This document shows positions 51,534-60,314 of a stretch of DNA of 64,000 nucleotides, piece after piece. This stretch comes from Pseudomonas putida (GTDB taxonomy: Bacteria; Pseudomonadota; Gammaproteobacteria; Pseudomonadales; Pseudomonadaceae): the NCBI RefSeq assembly GCF_001941965.1, contig NZ_MKZO01000004.1, forward strand, positions 1-64,000. Reading direction: 5' to 3'. How positions within the stretch are numbered: position 1 is the stretch's first letter; every line of letters begins with the position of its first letter. Both the position numbers and the translations under genes were made by a program. A model generated the notes under the pieces. It made no database searches. It was not told where the DNA came from and was given only the letters and a program-made list of their open reading frames with translations.

Positions 51534-52476
51534 GGCCCTGTACGAAAACCTTCGAAATTCCGCCCCCCCCCCCAGCCCGCCTTAATTTCCGTAGAGTTCT
51601 GACCTTTTCAGCTCAGGACTCTGCCATGCCCAAACAGCGATACGAAATCTCCGACGCCGACTGGCAGTTGGTCGCCGATCTCCCCAATACACCCCGCCCC
51701 ACCGGACGCCCACGAGCCGATGATCGACTAATGTTCAACGGTGTGCTCTGGGTGCTTTGCTCCGGCGCGACCTAGTGTTACATGCCTGTGCGATACGTCC
51801 CCGGTCCACGGTTTATCAGCGGTTTCGAGACTGGCAAAACCAAGGCACCTTCAACAAGATACTCTGGCGGATGCAAGCCAAGCTCAACGCTTAAGGGCTA
51901 ATCGATCTTGACACCTGGTGCATGGACTCAACAGCATAAAAGCAAACCGGGCCTTCTCGGGCGCAGGCAAAAAAGGGGGCGGAAGAACCAGCTGACCGCG
52001 CACTAGGGAGCAGTCGGGCAGGGTTACCGACGAAAATTCATATGGTCTGCAACGCCCGAGGTGTTCCACTGCATTTCACTCTTTCAGGCGGACAGGCCAG
52101 CGATATCTCGCAGGCCCACCCTCTACTCGATGGCGTTCAGGTGCATACAGGCTGGGGTAGACCTCGCAAACGATGTCGCAAGCTTCTAGCAGACAAGCGT
52201 TACGACGCTGAACCACTCAGGCAGTACTGCGACCGCTATCGCATGCAGCCTGTCATCCCCTATCGCGCAATGAAGCGCAAGCCATAGCCAGGTCTGCCGC
52301 GGCTGTTCGACAAACCCAAATATCGAGAGCGGTACGTGATCGAGCGCCTGTTTGGTTGGTTGAAGGACCGCCGCCGCCTGGCGACCCGCTACTGTAAGCT
52401 CGCAACAAGTTATGCGGTGATGGTCACATTGGCCTGCTGCCGGCGGTCTTTACGACACCTCATTTCGTACAGGGCC
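51534..52476 (+). mobile_element. IS5-family relic
   Basis: Terminal inverted repeats GGCCCTGTACGAAA (51534-51547) and TTTCGTACAGGGCC (52463-52476) bound a 943-bp element. Inside lies a decayed transposase. Adjacent target repeats are not obvious, which suggests an old insertion or later changes. Confidence 0.82.
51626..52476 (+). pseudogene. IS5-family transposase, degenerate
   Basis: The frame starts MPKQRYEISDADWQLVADL and continues GRPRADDRLMFNGVLWVL, then stops at CSGAT. Later pieces (GVPLHFTLSGGQASDISQAHPLL, LLADKRYDAEPLRQ, IERLFGWLKDRRRLATRY) lie in different frames with stops between. The DDE residues are split. It cannot be functional. Confidence 0.85.
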
Positions 52477-53264
52477 ATAGACATAAGTCAGAGCCAACTG
52501 GCAGCCGAACTGGGCCTAGCTGCACTGCCGTGAAGCGTCACTGGTACAAACATCGTAAGTGTTCGGGTCAATCGTCTTGGGCTGTCCATTCCCAACCTTC
52601 ACTGCTCTGGCCGCCCTTTTGCACCGGCGTGGTGTGCTAACCAAAACTGTGCCATAGCCACCTGAAGCCCCGTCCATATTGCGCCACTTAGTTTTCGTAG
52701 GTATGGAACACCTTTACACTCGTGTTCCACATTTCACTCAATGGTGTTCCTCGCCTACAGGCCACGTGACTTCTGGCTTTCGGTGTATCGGGAACACCAA
52801 GAACACCAAGAACACCGGTTTGTTAACCATTACCTCCCCGCACCCCGGAAAGGGCTGAGGCCAGCAGCGAGGCAAGCCCCTGGACTGCCCGAACTGGTTG
52901 GGGACCATGGCCTCTTGGCGGCGGTAGGGACAGGGAAACTCGCCCTCTTTGTTAAGCGCTTAGTTCACTGGCATAGATGTCGGGGCGGGGAGTCTGAGAT
53001 TGCTGTTTTTGGGTCCTCCCCATCCCCCCCCTCCCTACACGGGTACGGGGACTCGCGGGTTTCGTGCAGCTGAAACCTTCATAGGCATGTCCGTCTTTTA
53101 AAAGGCTTGGGGCGAAAGCTGTCAACAAAAAGCTGGTGACTGCGAGCCAGGTCGAGTGACTGGATTATTTTGCGTGCTCTTCTACCCTGTCGTAGCGGCA
53201 GCATGATGGCCACTACTGAGCCACCAAGCGGAAGCGCTCAACATCACGACACTAGGAGTAAAAC
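52477..53264. other. 788-bp spacer with right iteron cluster
   Basis: No gene is supported between the IS relic and the small gene at 53265. The stretch contains the right iterons (52705-52821), a C-rich and G-rich region (52830-53060) and nothing else I can identify. In P4 a comparable gene-free stretch holds crr and cos. Confidence 0.5.
52705..52821. repeat. Right iteron cluster with 31-bp inverted repeat arm
   Basis: GGAACACC/GTGTTCC units lie at 52705, 52722, 52743, and three direct GAACACC units with 9-bp periodicity at 52792-52816. Positions 52791-52821 are the exact reverse complement of 39333-39363. Confidence 0.75.
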
Positions 53265-53483
53265 GTGCCCTCTTTCATCATTAACAAGAATCAGCAGCAA
53301 AACGGGGACTATGAGGTCCACAACACTACGACTGGATGCAGCTTCATGCCCTTAGTGGCTAATCAGGTTGCACTGGGGGTCCATACGGACTGTGCGAGTG
53401 CTGTCCGTAAGGCAAAACAGACTTGGCCCAATGCGCGGATCAACGGATGCTACTACTGCTGCCGGGCTTGCCACACGAGCTAA
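53265..53483 (+). CDS. Small Cys-rich conserved element protein
   Basis: A 72-residue protein starting with GTG at 53265 after AGGAG. Sequence PSFIINKNQQQNGDYEVHN, then VHTDCASAVRKAKQTWP and NGCYYCCRACHTS. The C-terminal CYYCC-x2-CH group could bind metal. I recall similar small proteins from many Gammaproteobacteria and mobile elements without known function. It is the last gene before attR. Confidence 0.75.
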   Translation: MPSFIINKNQQQNGDYEVHNTTTGCSFMPLVANQVALGVHTDCASAVRKAKQTWPNARINGCYYCCRACHTS

Positions 53484-53663
53484 TCGAGTCAGACAGCACA
53501 CATGATGCTGTCTGCTAGCTCGGCATTTGAGTCTGGCTCTGCGGTCGTGAGGGATCCGAATGCCGCTTACCATAAGCCCCAGCGATTGCCAGCAATAGCC
53601 TAGTGGTTAGCCCTCGTGTCAACGATAATCCTGAGGGCGATAAAAGGCCCAGCAGCGCCCACC

Positions 53664-53687
53664 TTGTATCCCCACTTGTATCCCCAC
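53664..53687. repeat. Tandem 12-bp repeat near attR (integrase arm sites)
   Basis: TTGTATCCCCAC occurs twice without spacing, 60 bp inside attR. GTATCC units also lie near attL (38021-38038), so integrase binding is likely. Confidence 0.6.
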
Positions 53688-53746
53688 ACACCAAAAGAAC
53701 CAGAAAGGCAATGTAAAACAAGGCCTACAGAATCAAGTTCAAATGA

Positions 53747-53759
53747 CTGTGTACCACCA
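53747..53759. other. Candidate attR
   Basis: CTGTGTACCACCA copies the tRNA-Met 3' end (CTGTGTAGCCACCA) except for one missing G, and the preceding GTTCAA also matches. The following host terminator at 53800-53820 parallels the one after the tRNA. The imperfect match leaves the exact crossover uncertain. Confidence 0.6.
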
Positions 53760-53799
53760 TACCCCGCCTGAGAGTCTTCGGACTTGATGGCAAACAGAA

Positions 53800-53820
53800 A
53801 AGCCCGCCTAGCGCGGGCTT
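53800..53820 (+). terminator. Original tRNA-Met terminator
   Basis: AAGCCCGC pairs with GCGGGCTT and is followed by TTTTG. Before integration it would have ended the tRNA-Met transcript. Confidence 0.75.
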
Positions 53821-53963
53821 TTTTGTACCTGTCGTTTGGCCTTTTCGTCACCACGGACACGGCCATGTCTTTTTCAAGGCATTTTCGTGCGCTGGCGGAC
53901 ATGAGTGGCCCGGCGCCCTCGTCCAGAATCGACGGATCCAGGACCCGAGCCCATGGCGCAATC

Positions 53964-55436
53964 ATGAATCTGTTGAAACAGGCGCTCCACGACCGCCAGT
54001 TCGTCTGCGTGATGGAGTTCGTCCCCAAGCCGCAACGTCTTGCGGGCTTCGAGCAATTGATGCAGCGCGGTCACTTGAGTGGCTGGCCGATGCTCGCCGG
54101 TATCGCCGACCGGGTCGGCAGCAATCTCGATCTGTCGCCGCTGGATACCTTCGCCGCCCTTTCCACGCCCGTGCCGGTGATGCCGCATTTCTCCGGCAAG
54201 GACCGCGAGCGCCAGGACCTGCTGGCGCAACTGGAACGCATGGACCAGCTCGGCCTCGAACAACTCCTGCTGCTCACCGGCGACCGCCTGCACGGCCATG
54301 AACCCGGGCAGCGGCCTGTGCGTTACCTGGAATCGGTGGCCGCCTTGAGCATCGTCCGCCAGGCTCGCCCGGACTGGCTGCTCGGTGCGGCCCTGAATCC
54401 CTTCAAGTACTGCGAGGAAGAAGGCGGCGCGCAGTACTTCAAGGCGCAGAAAAAGCTCAAGGCCGGGGCGGACTTCCTGATCCTGCAGCTCGGCTTCGAC
54501 ATGACCAAGTACCGCGAGGCCATGGACTGGATGCAGCGCCAACCGATGCCGCGGCCGATGCTCGCCTGCATCATGGGGCTGACCCATGGCCGGGCGAAGA
54601 TGCTCGAGCATGTCGCGGGCGTCACGGTATCGCCGTCGATGAAGGCACTGGTGGCGGCCGAAGAAGCCGTGTCGAAAGCCCATGCCAAGGCGCGCAGCGT
54701 CAGCCGCCTGGCCTTGCAGGTGATCGGCCTGCAGCTGATGGGCTACGCCGGGATCAACCTGTCCGGCGTGCACGAGATGGAACAGTTGCTGGCCCTGGAG
54801 CGAGCGCTGGACGACTGGCAGGGCAAGATCCGCACCGAGGAAGAATGGGCCCTGGCCTGGGCCGAGAGCTGGCGCATGCCGGGAGTGCCGGCGGTGACCT
54901 TCCATCCGCCAGGTTCGGACTGGGAAGCCGGGGAGTCACGGGTCGAAGCCACGACCCGGGAGAGGCTGCGCTATCACCTGTTGTCCAGCTTCCACGCGGC
55001 GCTGTTCAGCCGCAGCAATGTGTTGAGCAAGGCGTTCGGCTGGGCGGTTCGCCGGCCCTTGTGGTCGACGGCGCCCGGTGCGCGCTTGCTGCATCGCCTG
55101 GAACGCGGGGTGAAACGGCCCTTGGTAGGCTGCGATACCTGCGGCAGTTGCCGCCTCGAAGACACCCTCTACATCTGCCCGGAAACCTGCCCCAAGGGTC
55201 TGGCCAACGGCCCCTGCGGCGGCACGCGGCTAAACCGCTGCGAGTTCGGCGACCGCGAATGTATCCACAGCATCAAGTACCGCACGGCGAAGTCGGTGGG
55301 GCAGACGGCGGTGCTGACGGAGCGGTTGATTCCGTGTGTGGAGGTGGGGGGACGGCAGAGGAGTTCGTGGCCGGGGTGGTTCGAAGCCGACGCAAGAAGC
55401 TCACCGGAGCGGATCGGTGATACGGCCGTGTCTTGA
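53964..55436 (+). CDS. Methylenetetrahydrofolate reductase-like protein with C-terminal Cys domain
   Basis: A 490-residue protein. The N-terminal half is a MetF-like TIM barrel (FVCVMEFVPKPQRLAGF, LLLLTGDRLHGHEP, FLILQLGFDM, MLACIMGLTHGRAKML), and the last about 60 residues form the Cys-rich MTHFR-C-type domain (GCDTCGSCRLEDT, CPETCPKGLANGPCGG, CEFGDRECIH). Proteins of this layout act in one-carbon or O-demethylation metabolism; the specific reaction is unknown. The start at 53964 fits the barrel; in-frame starts at 53784, 53787 and 53901 would add non-conserved sequence overlapping the terminator. Confidence 0.82.
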   Translation: MNLLKQALHDRQFVCVMEFVPKPQRLAGFEQLMQRGHLSGWPMLAGIADRVGSNLDLSPLDTFAALSTPVPVMPHFSGKDRERQDLLAQLERMDQLGLEQLLLLTGDRLHGHEPGQRPVRYLESVAALSIVRQARPDWLLGAALNPFKYCEEEGGAQYFKAQKKLKAGADFLILQLGFDMTKYREAMDWMQRQPMPRPMLACIMGLTHGRAKMLEHVAGVTVSPSMKALVAAEEAVSKAHAKARSVSRLALQVIGLQLMGYAGINLSGVHEMEQLLALERALDDWQGKIRTEEEWALAWAESWRMPGVPAVTFHPPGSDWEAGESRVEATTRERLRYHLLSSFHAALFSRSNVLSKAFGWAVRRPLWSTAPGARLLHRLERGVKRPLVGCDTCGSCRLEDTLYICPETCPKGLANGPCGGTRLNRCEFGDRECIHSIKYRTAKSVGQTAVLTERLIPCVEVGGRQRSSWPGWFEADARSSPERIGDTAVS

Positions 55437-55491
55437 GTAAGCTCTCGCTCCTGTAGAGCAAAACATAGCTCTTTGTTTTTTGCGGGAACCA

Positions 55492-55622
55492 TGTGGGAGC
55501 GAGCTTGCTCGCGAACGGCGGCGAAGCCGTCGCAAAACCTGAATCTGCGTCTTTCCTGATACACCGAAGAGGATGGTTTTGGGGCCGCCTGGCGGCCCTT
55601 CGCGAGCGAGCTCGCTCCCACA
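55492..55622. repeat. Inverted REP pair (TGTGGGAGCGAGC type)
   Basis: TGTGGGAGCGAGCTTGCTCG from 55492 and its inverted counterpart ending 55622 flank a short loop; a further half lies at 55575 onward (GGTTTTGGGGCC). It separates the MTHFR-like gene from the convergent DUF3325 gene. Confidence 0.78.
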
Positions 55623-55713
55623 GAAACCGCGCCCGATTAACGGACGAGTTTCTTGCCATAAAACCGGTGTTTCTCCTGCTATGGCTAGAATCCTGGCCAC
55701 ATTGCAACCAGAC

Positions 55714-56046
55714 TCACAACAATCTCACAACACCGATCGCCAACCATCCAACCAACGCCAGCACCACCGCCCCCTTTGCCCGATACGGCAACACCATCAC
55801 CCACCCCAGCCCCGCCAGCGAAAGCAACCCGAGCCAGCCAATCGGCCCCATCGCCCAGCCCCAGCAGGCAACACTGGCGGCAAAGCTGGCCGCCAACGCC
55901 AACCATCCCCCCAGACGCAACCCGCGGCGCACCCAAGGCCCCGGCACCCGCTGCCAGACCTGCTTGTAATGCCGCTCCAGTCCCAGGCACAGCCCGAGCA
56001 TGCCGCTGTACGCCAACAGCAGTACTGTGGATAACATCACGCCCAT
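55714..56046 (-). CDS. DUF3325-type membrane protein
   Basis: A 110-residue protein with about four hydrophobic helices (LSTVLLLAYSGMLGLCLGL, GWLALAASFAASVACWGWA, IGWLGLLSLAGLGWVMVL, AVVLALVGWLAIGVV) and the loop ERHYKQVWQRVPGP. This is the DUF3325 pattern. It begins 1 bp after the stop of the PepSY gene. The DUF3649-PepSY-DUF3325 trio commonly follows TonB-dependent siderophore receptors. Confidence 0.8.
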   Translation of the reverse strand: MGVMLSTVLLLAYSGMLGLCLGLERHYKQVWQRVPGPWVRRGLRLGGWLALAASFAASVACWGWAMGPIGWLGLLSLAGLGWVMVLPYRAKGAVVLALVGWLAIGVVRLL

Positions 56047-56047
56047 C

Positions 56048-57580
56048 TCAACTGACCTCCACGACGGCAGCAGCCCCGCGCCGCGCCGGACGCTCCTTCG
56101 GCGGCTGGCCGACCTTCCAGCAACACCAGCCCAGCAAGAGGCCGATCGATACGCTGGTCACCTCCAGATAGATGAACTCGCCCCGGTTGACCGTGAACAG
56201 ATTTAACAGCGGCAACAGCAGGCACATCAGCGCCGCCAGCCCCAGTTGCTCACGCCAGGCTTTCAGCCAAGGCCGAACGAGGGCATGGCCGAGGGTCGCC
56301 AGCCAGACCAAGAAGAACACCCGCACCTCCCAGCCACCACGTTGCGCCAGCTCCACCGGTAGCAAGCGGTTGGCCCACAACAGCCCGATGCAAGCCACCG
56401 ACAACCCGGCGACCACGGTGACATTCAGCCGCTCCGCCACGTGGTACAGCAGCGCACCAAGGGCCCCTTCGCCATCGTGCCGACGCCGCCGCTTGACGGT
56501 GAACAGCACCAGCCCGGTGGCGATCATCGCGCAGCTGGCCAGCCCGCAGAGGAAGTACAGCCAGCGCATCGGATAGCCGCCGAACTGGGCGAAGTGCATG
56601 CCCGCCATGACCCGCTGGGTCAGCAGGCTCGGCCGGCTTTCGGCCGGTGCCCGCAGCACCCGGCCACTGGCGCCATCGAAGACCATGCTCTGGCCCTTGG
56701 TCAGTTCTATGCGATTGCCCAGTACCGGACGCACTTCGATTCGCGCGTTGCTGCTGCCCGGGTTCTGGATCGACAGACCGGACAACGGCCCCATGGCCTG
56801 CTCCGCCGCCGCCAGTACCGGTCCGAGATCGGTCAGGCGTGCCGACTCGACCGGTCCGCCCCTCGCCTGCCCATGCTGTTGCATCGGCGCGCCGCGCATG
56901 GCCCGGTTCAGCGCATCGCGGTCGCCATCGAACAGCGCATCCGACGCCGCCGGCATGTAGATCAGGTAGAAAATCACCAGCCCGGTGTAGGTGATCATCA
57001 GGTGGAACGGCAGCACCAGCACCGCCGTGGCGTTGTGCGCATCCAGCCAGGAGCGCTGGCCCTTGGCCGGGCGGAAGGTGAAGAACTCCTTGAAGAATTT
57101 CTTGTGGATGACGATGCCGCTGACCAGCGCCGCGAGCATCGCCATGGCGGCCAGCCCGACCACCCAGATGCCGATGTTGCGCGGCAGGTTAAGGGTGAAG
57201 TGGAAGCGGAAGAAGAAGCTGCCGCCGGCGGTTTCGCGGACGTCCAGTTTTTCGCCGGTAGCCGGATCGATGGCCATGCCGCCGCCGCGTCGTTGCTCGC
57301 CGGCGGAGACGCTCAGGCTCGGCGAGCGTTCGCTTGGCAGGCCGATATTCCAGGCACTGGCGCCGGGGTGGTTGGCCTGCAGATAGTCCAGGGCGCGCTG
57401 CAGCGCTTCGGGCTGGCTCAGGTCGTGACGGGGGATTTCCGGGCGCATCCAGCCGTCGATTTCCTTGTCGAACACTGCCAGGGTGCCGGTGAGGAAAATC
57501 GCGAAAAGGATCCAGCCGAAGACCAGCCCGGACCAGGTGTGCATCCAGGACAGGGATTGGGTGATGGTTTTCTGCTTCAT
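56048..57580 (-). CDS. PepSY-associated TM protein (siderophore-iron reduction type)
   Basis: A 510-residue inner-membrane protein with four or five helices. The first is LSWMHTWSGLVFGWILFAIFLTGTLAVFDKEI, with His in HTWSGL. The two periplasmic PepSY repeats lie at about residues 75-115 and 255-310 (LSIQNPGSSNARIEV, SMVFDGASGRVLR). This architecture is that of FoxB/FiuB-like reductases that release iron from siderophores. The gene overlaps DUF3649 by 4 bp. It stands downstream of the pfeA-like receptor, so involvement in ferric-siderophore use is likely. Confidence 0.85.
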   Translation of the reverse strand: MKQKTITQSLSWMHTWSGLVFGWILFAIFLTGTLAVFDKEIDGWMRPEIPRHDLSQPEALQRALDYLQANHPGASAWNIGLPSERSPSLSVSAGEQRRGGGMAIDPATGEKLDVRETAGGSFFFRFHFTLNLPRNIGIWVVGLAAMAMLAALVSGIVIHKKFFKEFFTFRPAKGQRSWLDAHNATAVLVLPFHLMITYTGLVIFYLIYMPAASDALFDGDRDALNRAMRGAPMQQHGQARGGPVESARLTDLGPVLAAAEQAMGPLSGLSIQNPGSSNARIEVRPVLGNRIELTKGQSMVFDGASGRVLRAPAESRPSLLTQRVMAGMHFAQFGGYPMRWLYFLCGLASCAMIATGLVLFTVKRRRRHDGEGALGALLYHVAERLNVTVVAGLSVACIGLLWANRLLPVELAQRGGWEVRVFFLVWLATLGHALVRPWLKAWREQLGLAALMCLLLPLLNLFTVNRGEFIYLEVTSVSIGLLLGWCCWKVGQPPKERPARRGAAAVVEVS

Positions 57581-57837
57581 CCTGACAGGCCTGTGAGTTG
57601 CGGCCAGAAACCGATCGCCGCCAGCGGCACGCCCAGCGCCAGCCCGGCCCAGGCGCGGGTGGCGCTGCGGCAGGCGAAGGCCCAGAGGATCGCGCCGGTG
57701 TAAAGGGCGAAGGACAGCAGGGTCGCGCTGATCAGGGCGTCGACCTTGTCCAGCGGCAGCAGCCGCGCGAGGGCGGCAGTGGCCGCGTAGGTGAAGGCGT
57801 AGCCGCCGAGGATGGCGGCGGTGATGCGGGAGAGCAT
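57577..57837 (-). CDS. DUF3649 small membrane protein
   Basis: An 86-residue protein with three hydrophobic helices (AILGGYAFTYAATAALARLL, ALISATLLSFALYTGAILWAFA, AWAGLALGVPLAAIGFW), as in DUF3649. Start at 57837; an upstream extension would read through the REP element and is rejected. Its TGA overlaps the PepSY start. Confidence 0.82.
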   Translation of the reverse strand: MLSRITAAILGGYAFTYAATAALARLLPLDKVDALISATLLSFALYTGAILWAFACRSATRAWAGLALGVPLAAIGFWPQLTGLSG

Positions 57838-57871
57838 TGTGAACACCTCATCTCTTGAGAACGCCACGCCC

Positions 57872-57949
57872 CCCTGTGGGAGCTGGCTTGCCAGCGATAG
57901 CGGCGGTGAATTCACTGCAGCAATCGCTGGCAAGCCAGCTCCCACAGGG
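57872..57949. repeat. Inverted REP pair
   Basis: CCCTGTGGGAGCTGGCTTGC from 57872 to 57898 has a perfect inverted copy at 57923-57949. It lies in the gap between the receptor gene and DUF3649. Confidence 0.8.
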
Positions 57950-57974
57950 TCACCAGCGTTCTCAAGATCTCGGA

Positions 57975-60181
57975 TCAGAAGGTCGTCGTCACCGACGCAT
58001 AGAACGCCCGGCCCGGCTCGTTGTAGGTGCTGGCCCCCGCCGTGGTCCCCGCCCCTTCGCGGTACACGCGCTTGTCGAACAGGTTGCTGACCCCCGCGCC
58101 GAACGAGACGTTCCTGTTCAGCTCGTAGGTCCCGCCGACACCCCAGACATGGTACGGATCAAGGGTCTGCAACTCGTTCTGCCCGGTCACCGCCACATCC
58201 CGCGTCGGGTTGAATACCCGCGGCTCCTGCTTGCCGTGTAAGTGCCGGTCAGGCTCAGCGCCAGGGCCTGGGTTACCTGCCAGTCGAGCATGGTGTTGAC
58301 CGTGTATTCCGGCACCACCGACAGCGGGTTGCCGTCGCTGTCCTCGTTGGAGTCCATGTAGGTGAGGTTGGTGTTCCAGCTGAGGATCTCCCCCGCCTCG
58401 CCCAGCAACGGCACGCCGATATTGCCTTCCCAGCCCTTGACCACCGCGTCCTTGGCGTTGTCCCAGCGCAGGATCGCTTCGTTGGCCGAGGTGCGCCCGG
58501 CAAGGTCGTTGGAGGAGACGATCTTGTTCTCGTAGTCGTTGCGGAAGTAGGTCAGGCCGGCGCTCCAGCCATCGCGGGCGAAGCTGATGCCGACTTCCTT
58601 GTTGATGCTGATTTCCGGATCGAGGTCGGCGTTGCCCAGCACGTAGCAGCCCGTGGAAGCGAGGCTCGGCGCACAGCCGTTGCCATTGCTGCGGTACAGG
58701 TAGTTGGGGTTGGACTGGTACAGGTTCGGTGCCTTGAACGCCCGGGCGATACCGCCCTTGAGGGTGATGTCCTCGGTGAGCTTGTACGAGGTGTTCAGGC
58801 TCGGGCTCCAGTTGGCGCCGAACTGATCGTGATGGTCCAGGCGCAGGCCCGGGGTGAGGAACCAGTCGCGGGTCAACTCGATGTTGTCTTCGACATAGAC
58901 GGCCATGATGGTCGCGTCCATGTCGGTGTCCCGGGCACCTGCCGCGGAGTTTGGCAGGGTGGTGCCGATGGCGCGGTTCATGGTGCTTGGGTCGTCCAGC
59001 TCCTGGTAGTTCCACTCGGCGCCGAGGGTCAGGGTCTGCGGCCGCAGGATCTCCAGCGGAATGTCCAGCTGGCCCTGGACCAGGTAGCTGTCATAGGTGC
59101 TGGTGGACTTGTCGTTGCCGCTGATATCGCCGTCCACCGAGCCGGTCTGGCCTTCCAGCAGGCGGTTGTTGCGAGTGTTCTCGTACTGCGCCATCAGGCG
59201 CGAGGTACCGAACTCCCAGTCGCCGCGATGGGTGACGGAGAAGTTCTGCCGGTACATCGTGTTGGTCTCGCGGCCCAGCCACTGGTTGACGGTACTGTTG
59301 GGGGTCAGCGAGTCGGTGGCGCCGGTGCCGACATCGCCGGCGTAGATGTTGCCCTGGCGGCTGAAGCCACCTTCGAAGTCGAGGGTCTGCTGGTTGTCCA
59401 GAGCCCAGCTGAGCAGCGCATTGACGTCCTTGTTGCGCACGCCCTCGCGGCCAGCGGCCAGGGAGCCACCCGCCGCGGTATGGTCGGCGTTGATGTCGGC
59501 GTCGTCGGCATCGGTCTTGTTCAGGTTGCCGTAGACACGGAAGGTCAGCGCGTCGGTCAACGGCCCGGAGAGGCTGAAGGTGGTGCGCTTGGTCATGCCT
59601 TCGGCATCGTCCTCGGGCAGGTTGGTGAAGGCACTGATGCTGCCGCTGACTTCCTGGGTCGGGCGCTTGGTGATGATGTTCACCACCCCGCCCATGGAGC
59701 CGGAGCCATAGCGCGCCGCTGCCGGGCCGCGCAGGACTTCGATGCTCTCGACTTCATTGGCCGGCACCCAGTTGCTGTCGCCACGGGTATCGCGCTCGCC
59801 GGAGCGGGTGTAGCGCACCGAGTTGCGCGAAGTGACCGGCTTGCCGTCGATCAGGATCAGGGTGTTTTCCGGCCCCATGCCGCGCAGGTCGATCTGCCGG
59901 TTGTTGCCACGGGTGCCACTGGCGCTGTTGCCGGTCAGGTTGACCCCGGGCATCTTGCGGATGATTTCGGAAAGGTCGTTCACCGGCGGACGCTTCTTGA
60001 TGTCCTCCTCGGTGATCAGGGACACGCCGGGCGCCTGCTTCAGTTCTTCGGCAGCGCTGGCCACCACGTGGGTCTCGGCCAGTTCCAGGTCCTCGCGCAC
60101 CTCGGTGGCAGCCAGCAAGGACGACGGGGAAATGGCCAGCAGGGCCAGGCAAAGAGGGCTGAGCTTGAAACGGGGCTGCAT
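57975..60181 (-). pseudogene. pfeA: PfeA/FepA-type TonB-dependent receptor with one-base frameshift
   Basis: The gene encodes a roughly 735-residue ferric-catecholate receptor: signal peptide, TonB box region (EVREDLELAETHVV), plug domain (LITEEDIKKRPPVNDLSEIIRKMPGV) and barrel ending in TTTF. At about 58,233-58,240 the frame LTGTY switches: the expected continuation YGKQEPRVFNPTRDV lies in another frame, consistent with loss of one T in TAC(T)ACGGC. The first frame stops after ...TRRGMWR at 58,187. Either a real inactivating deletion or a sequencing error. The start at 60181 has AAGGAG. pfeS and pfeR follow upstream in the usual arrangement. Confidence 0.8.
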
Positions 60182-60283
60182 CGACGACGCTCCTTTCGCA
60201 ATGACGGGCGTCAGGCAGGGAGCGTGGGACATCATCATCCGGCTCGCCCCAGACCTGACCGGGACGAGCGCGAATGCTACTTT

Positions 60284-60297
60284 CTCTCAAATGAGAG
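60284..60297 (-). promoter_or_regulatory. Dyad upstream of the pfeA-like gene
   Basis: CTCTCA-AA-TGAGAG is a perfect inverted repeat about 105 bp upstream of the receptor start, in an AT-rich stretch between receptor and pfeS. It may be the PfeR or Fur site. Confidence 0.45.
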
Positions 60298-60314
60298 TAA
60301 ATCTTTTTTACATT

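Larger units (their letters stand above)
37891..53759. mobile_element. P4-like satellite / integrative element at tRNA-Met
   Basis: The element extends from the 3' end of tRNA-Met (attL, CTGTGTAGCCACCA at 37891-37904) to an imperfect copy (attR, 53747-53759). Its content is integrase, AlpA-like regulators, C4-type antisense RNA, DUF3077 protein and TOPRIM/DUF927 primase-helicase. Two inverted iteron clusters flank these genes, as in P4 where ori and crr both carry initiator sites. No capsid or tail genes are present. Cargo at 47,130-51,354 is AT-rich. Length is about 15.9 kb. Confidence 0.8.
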
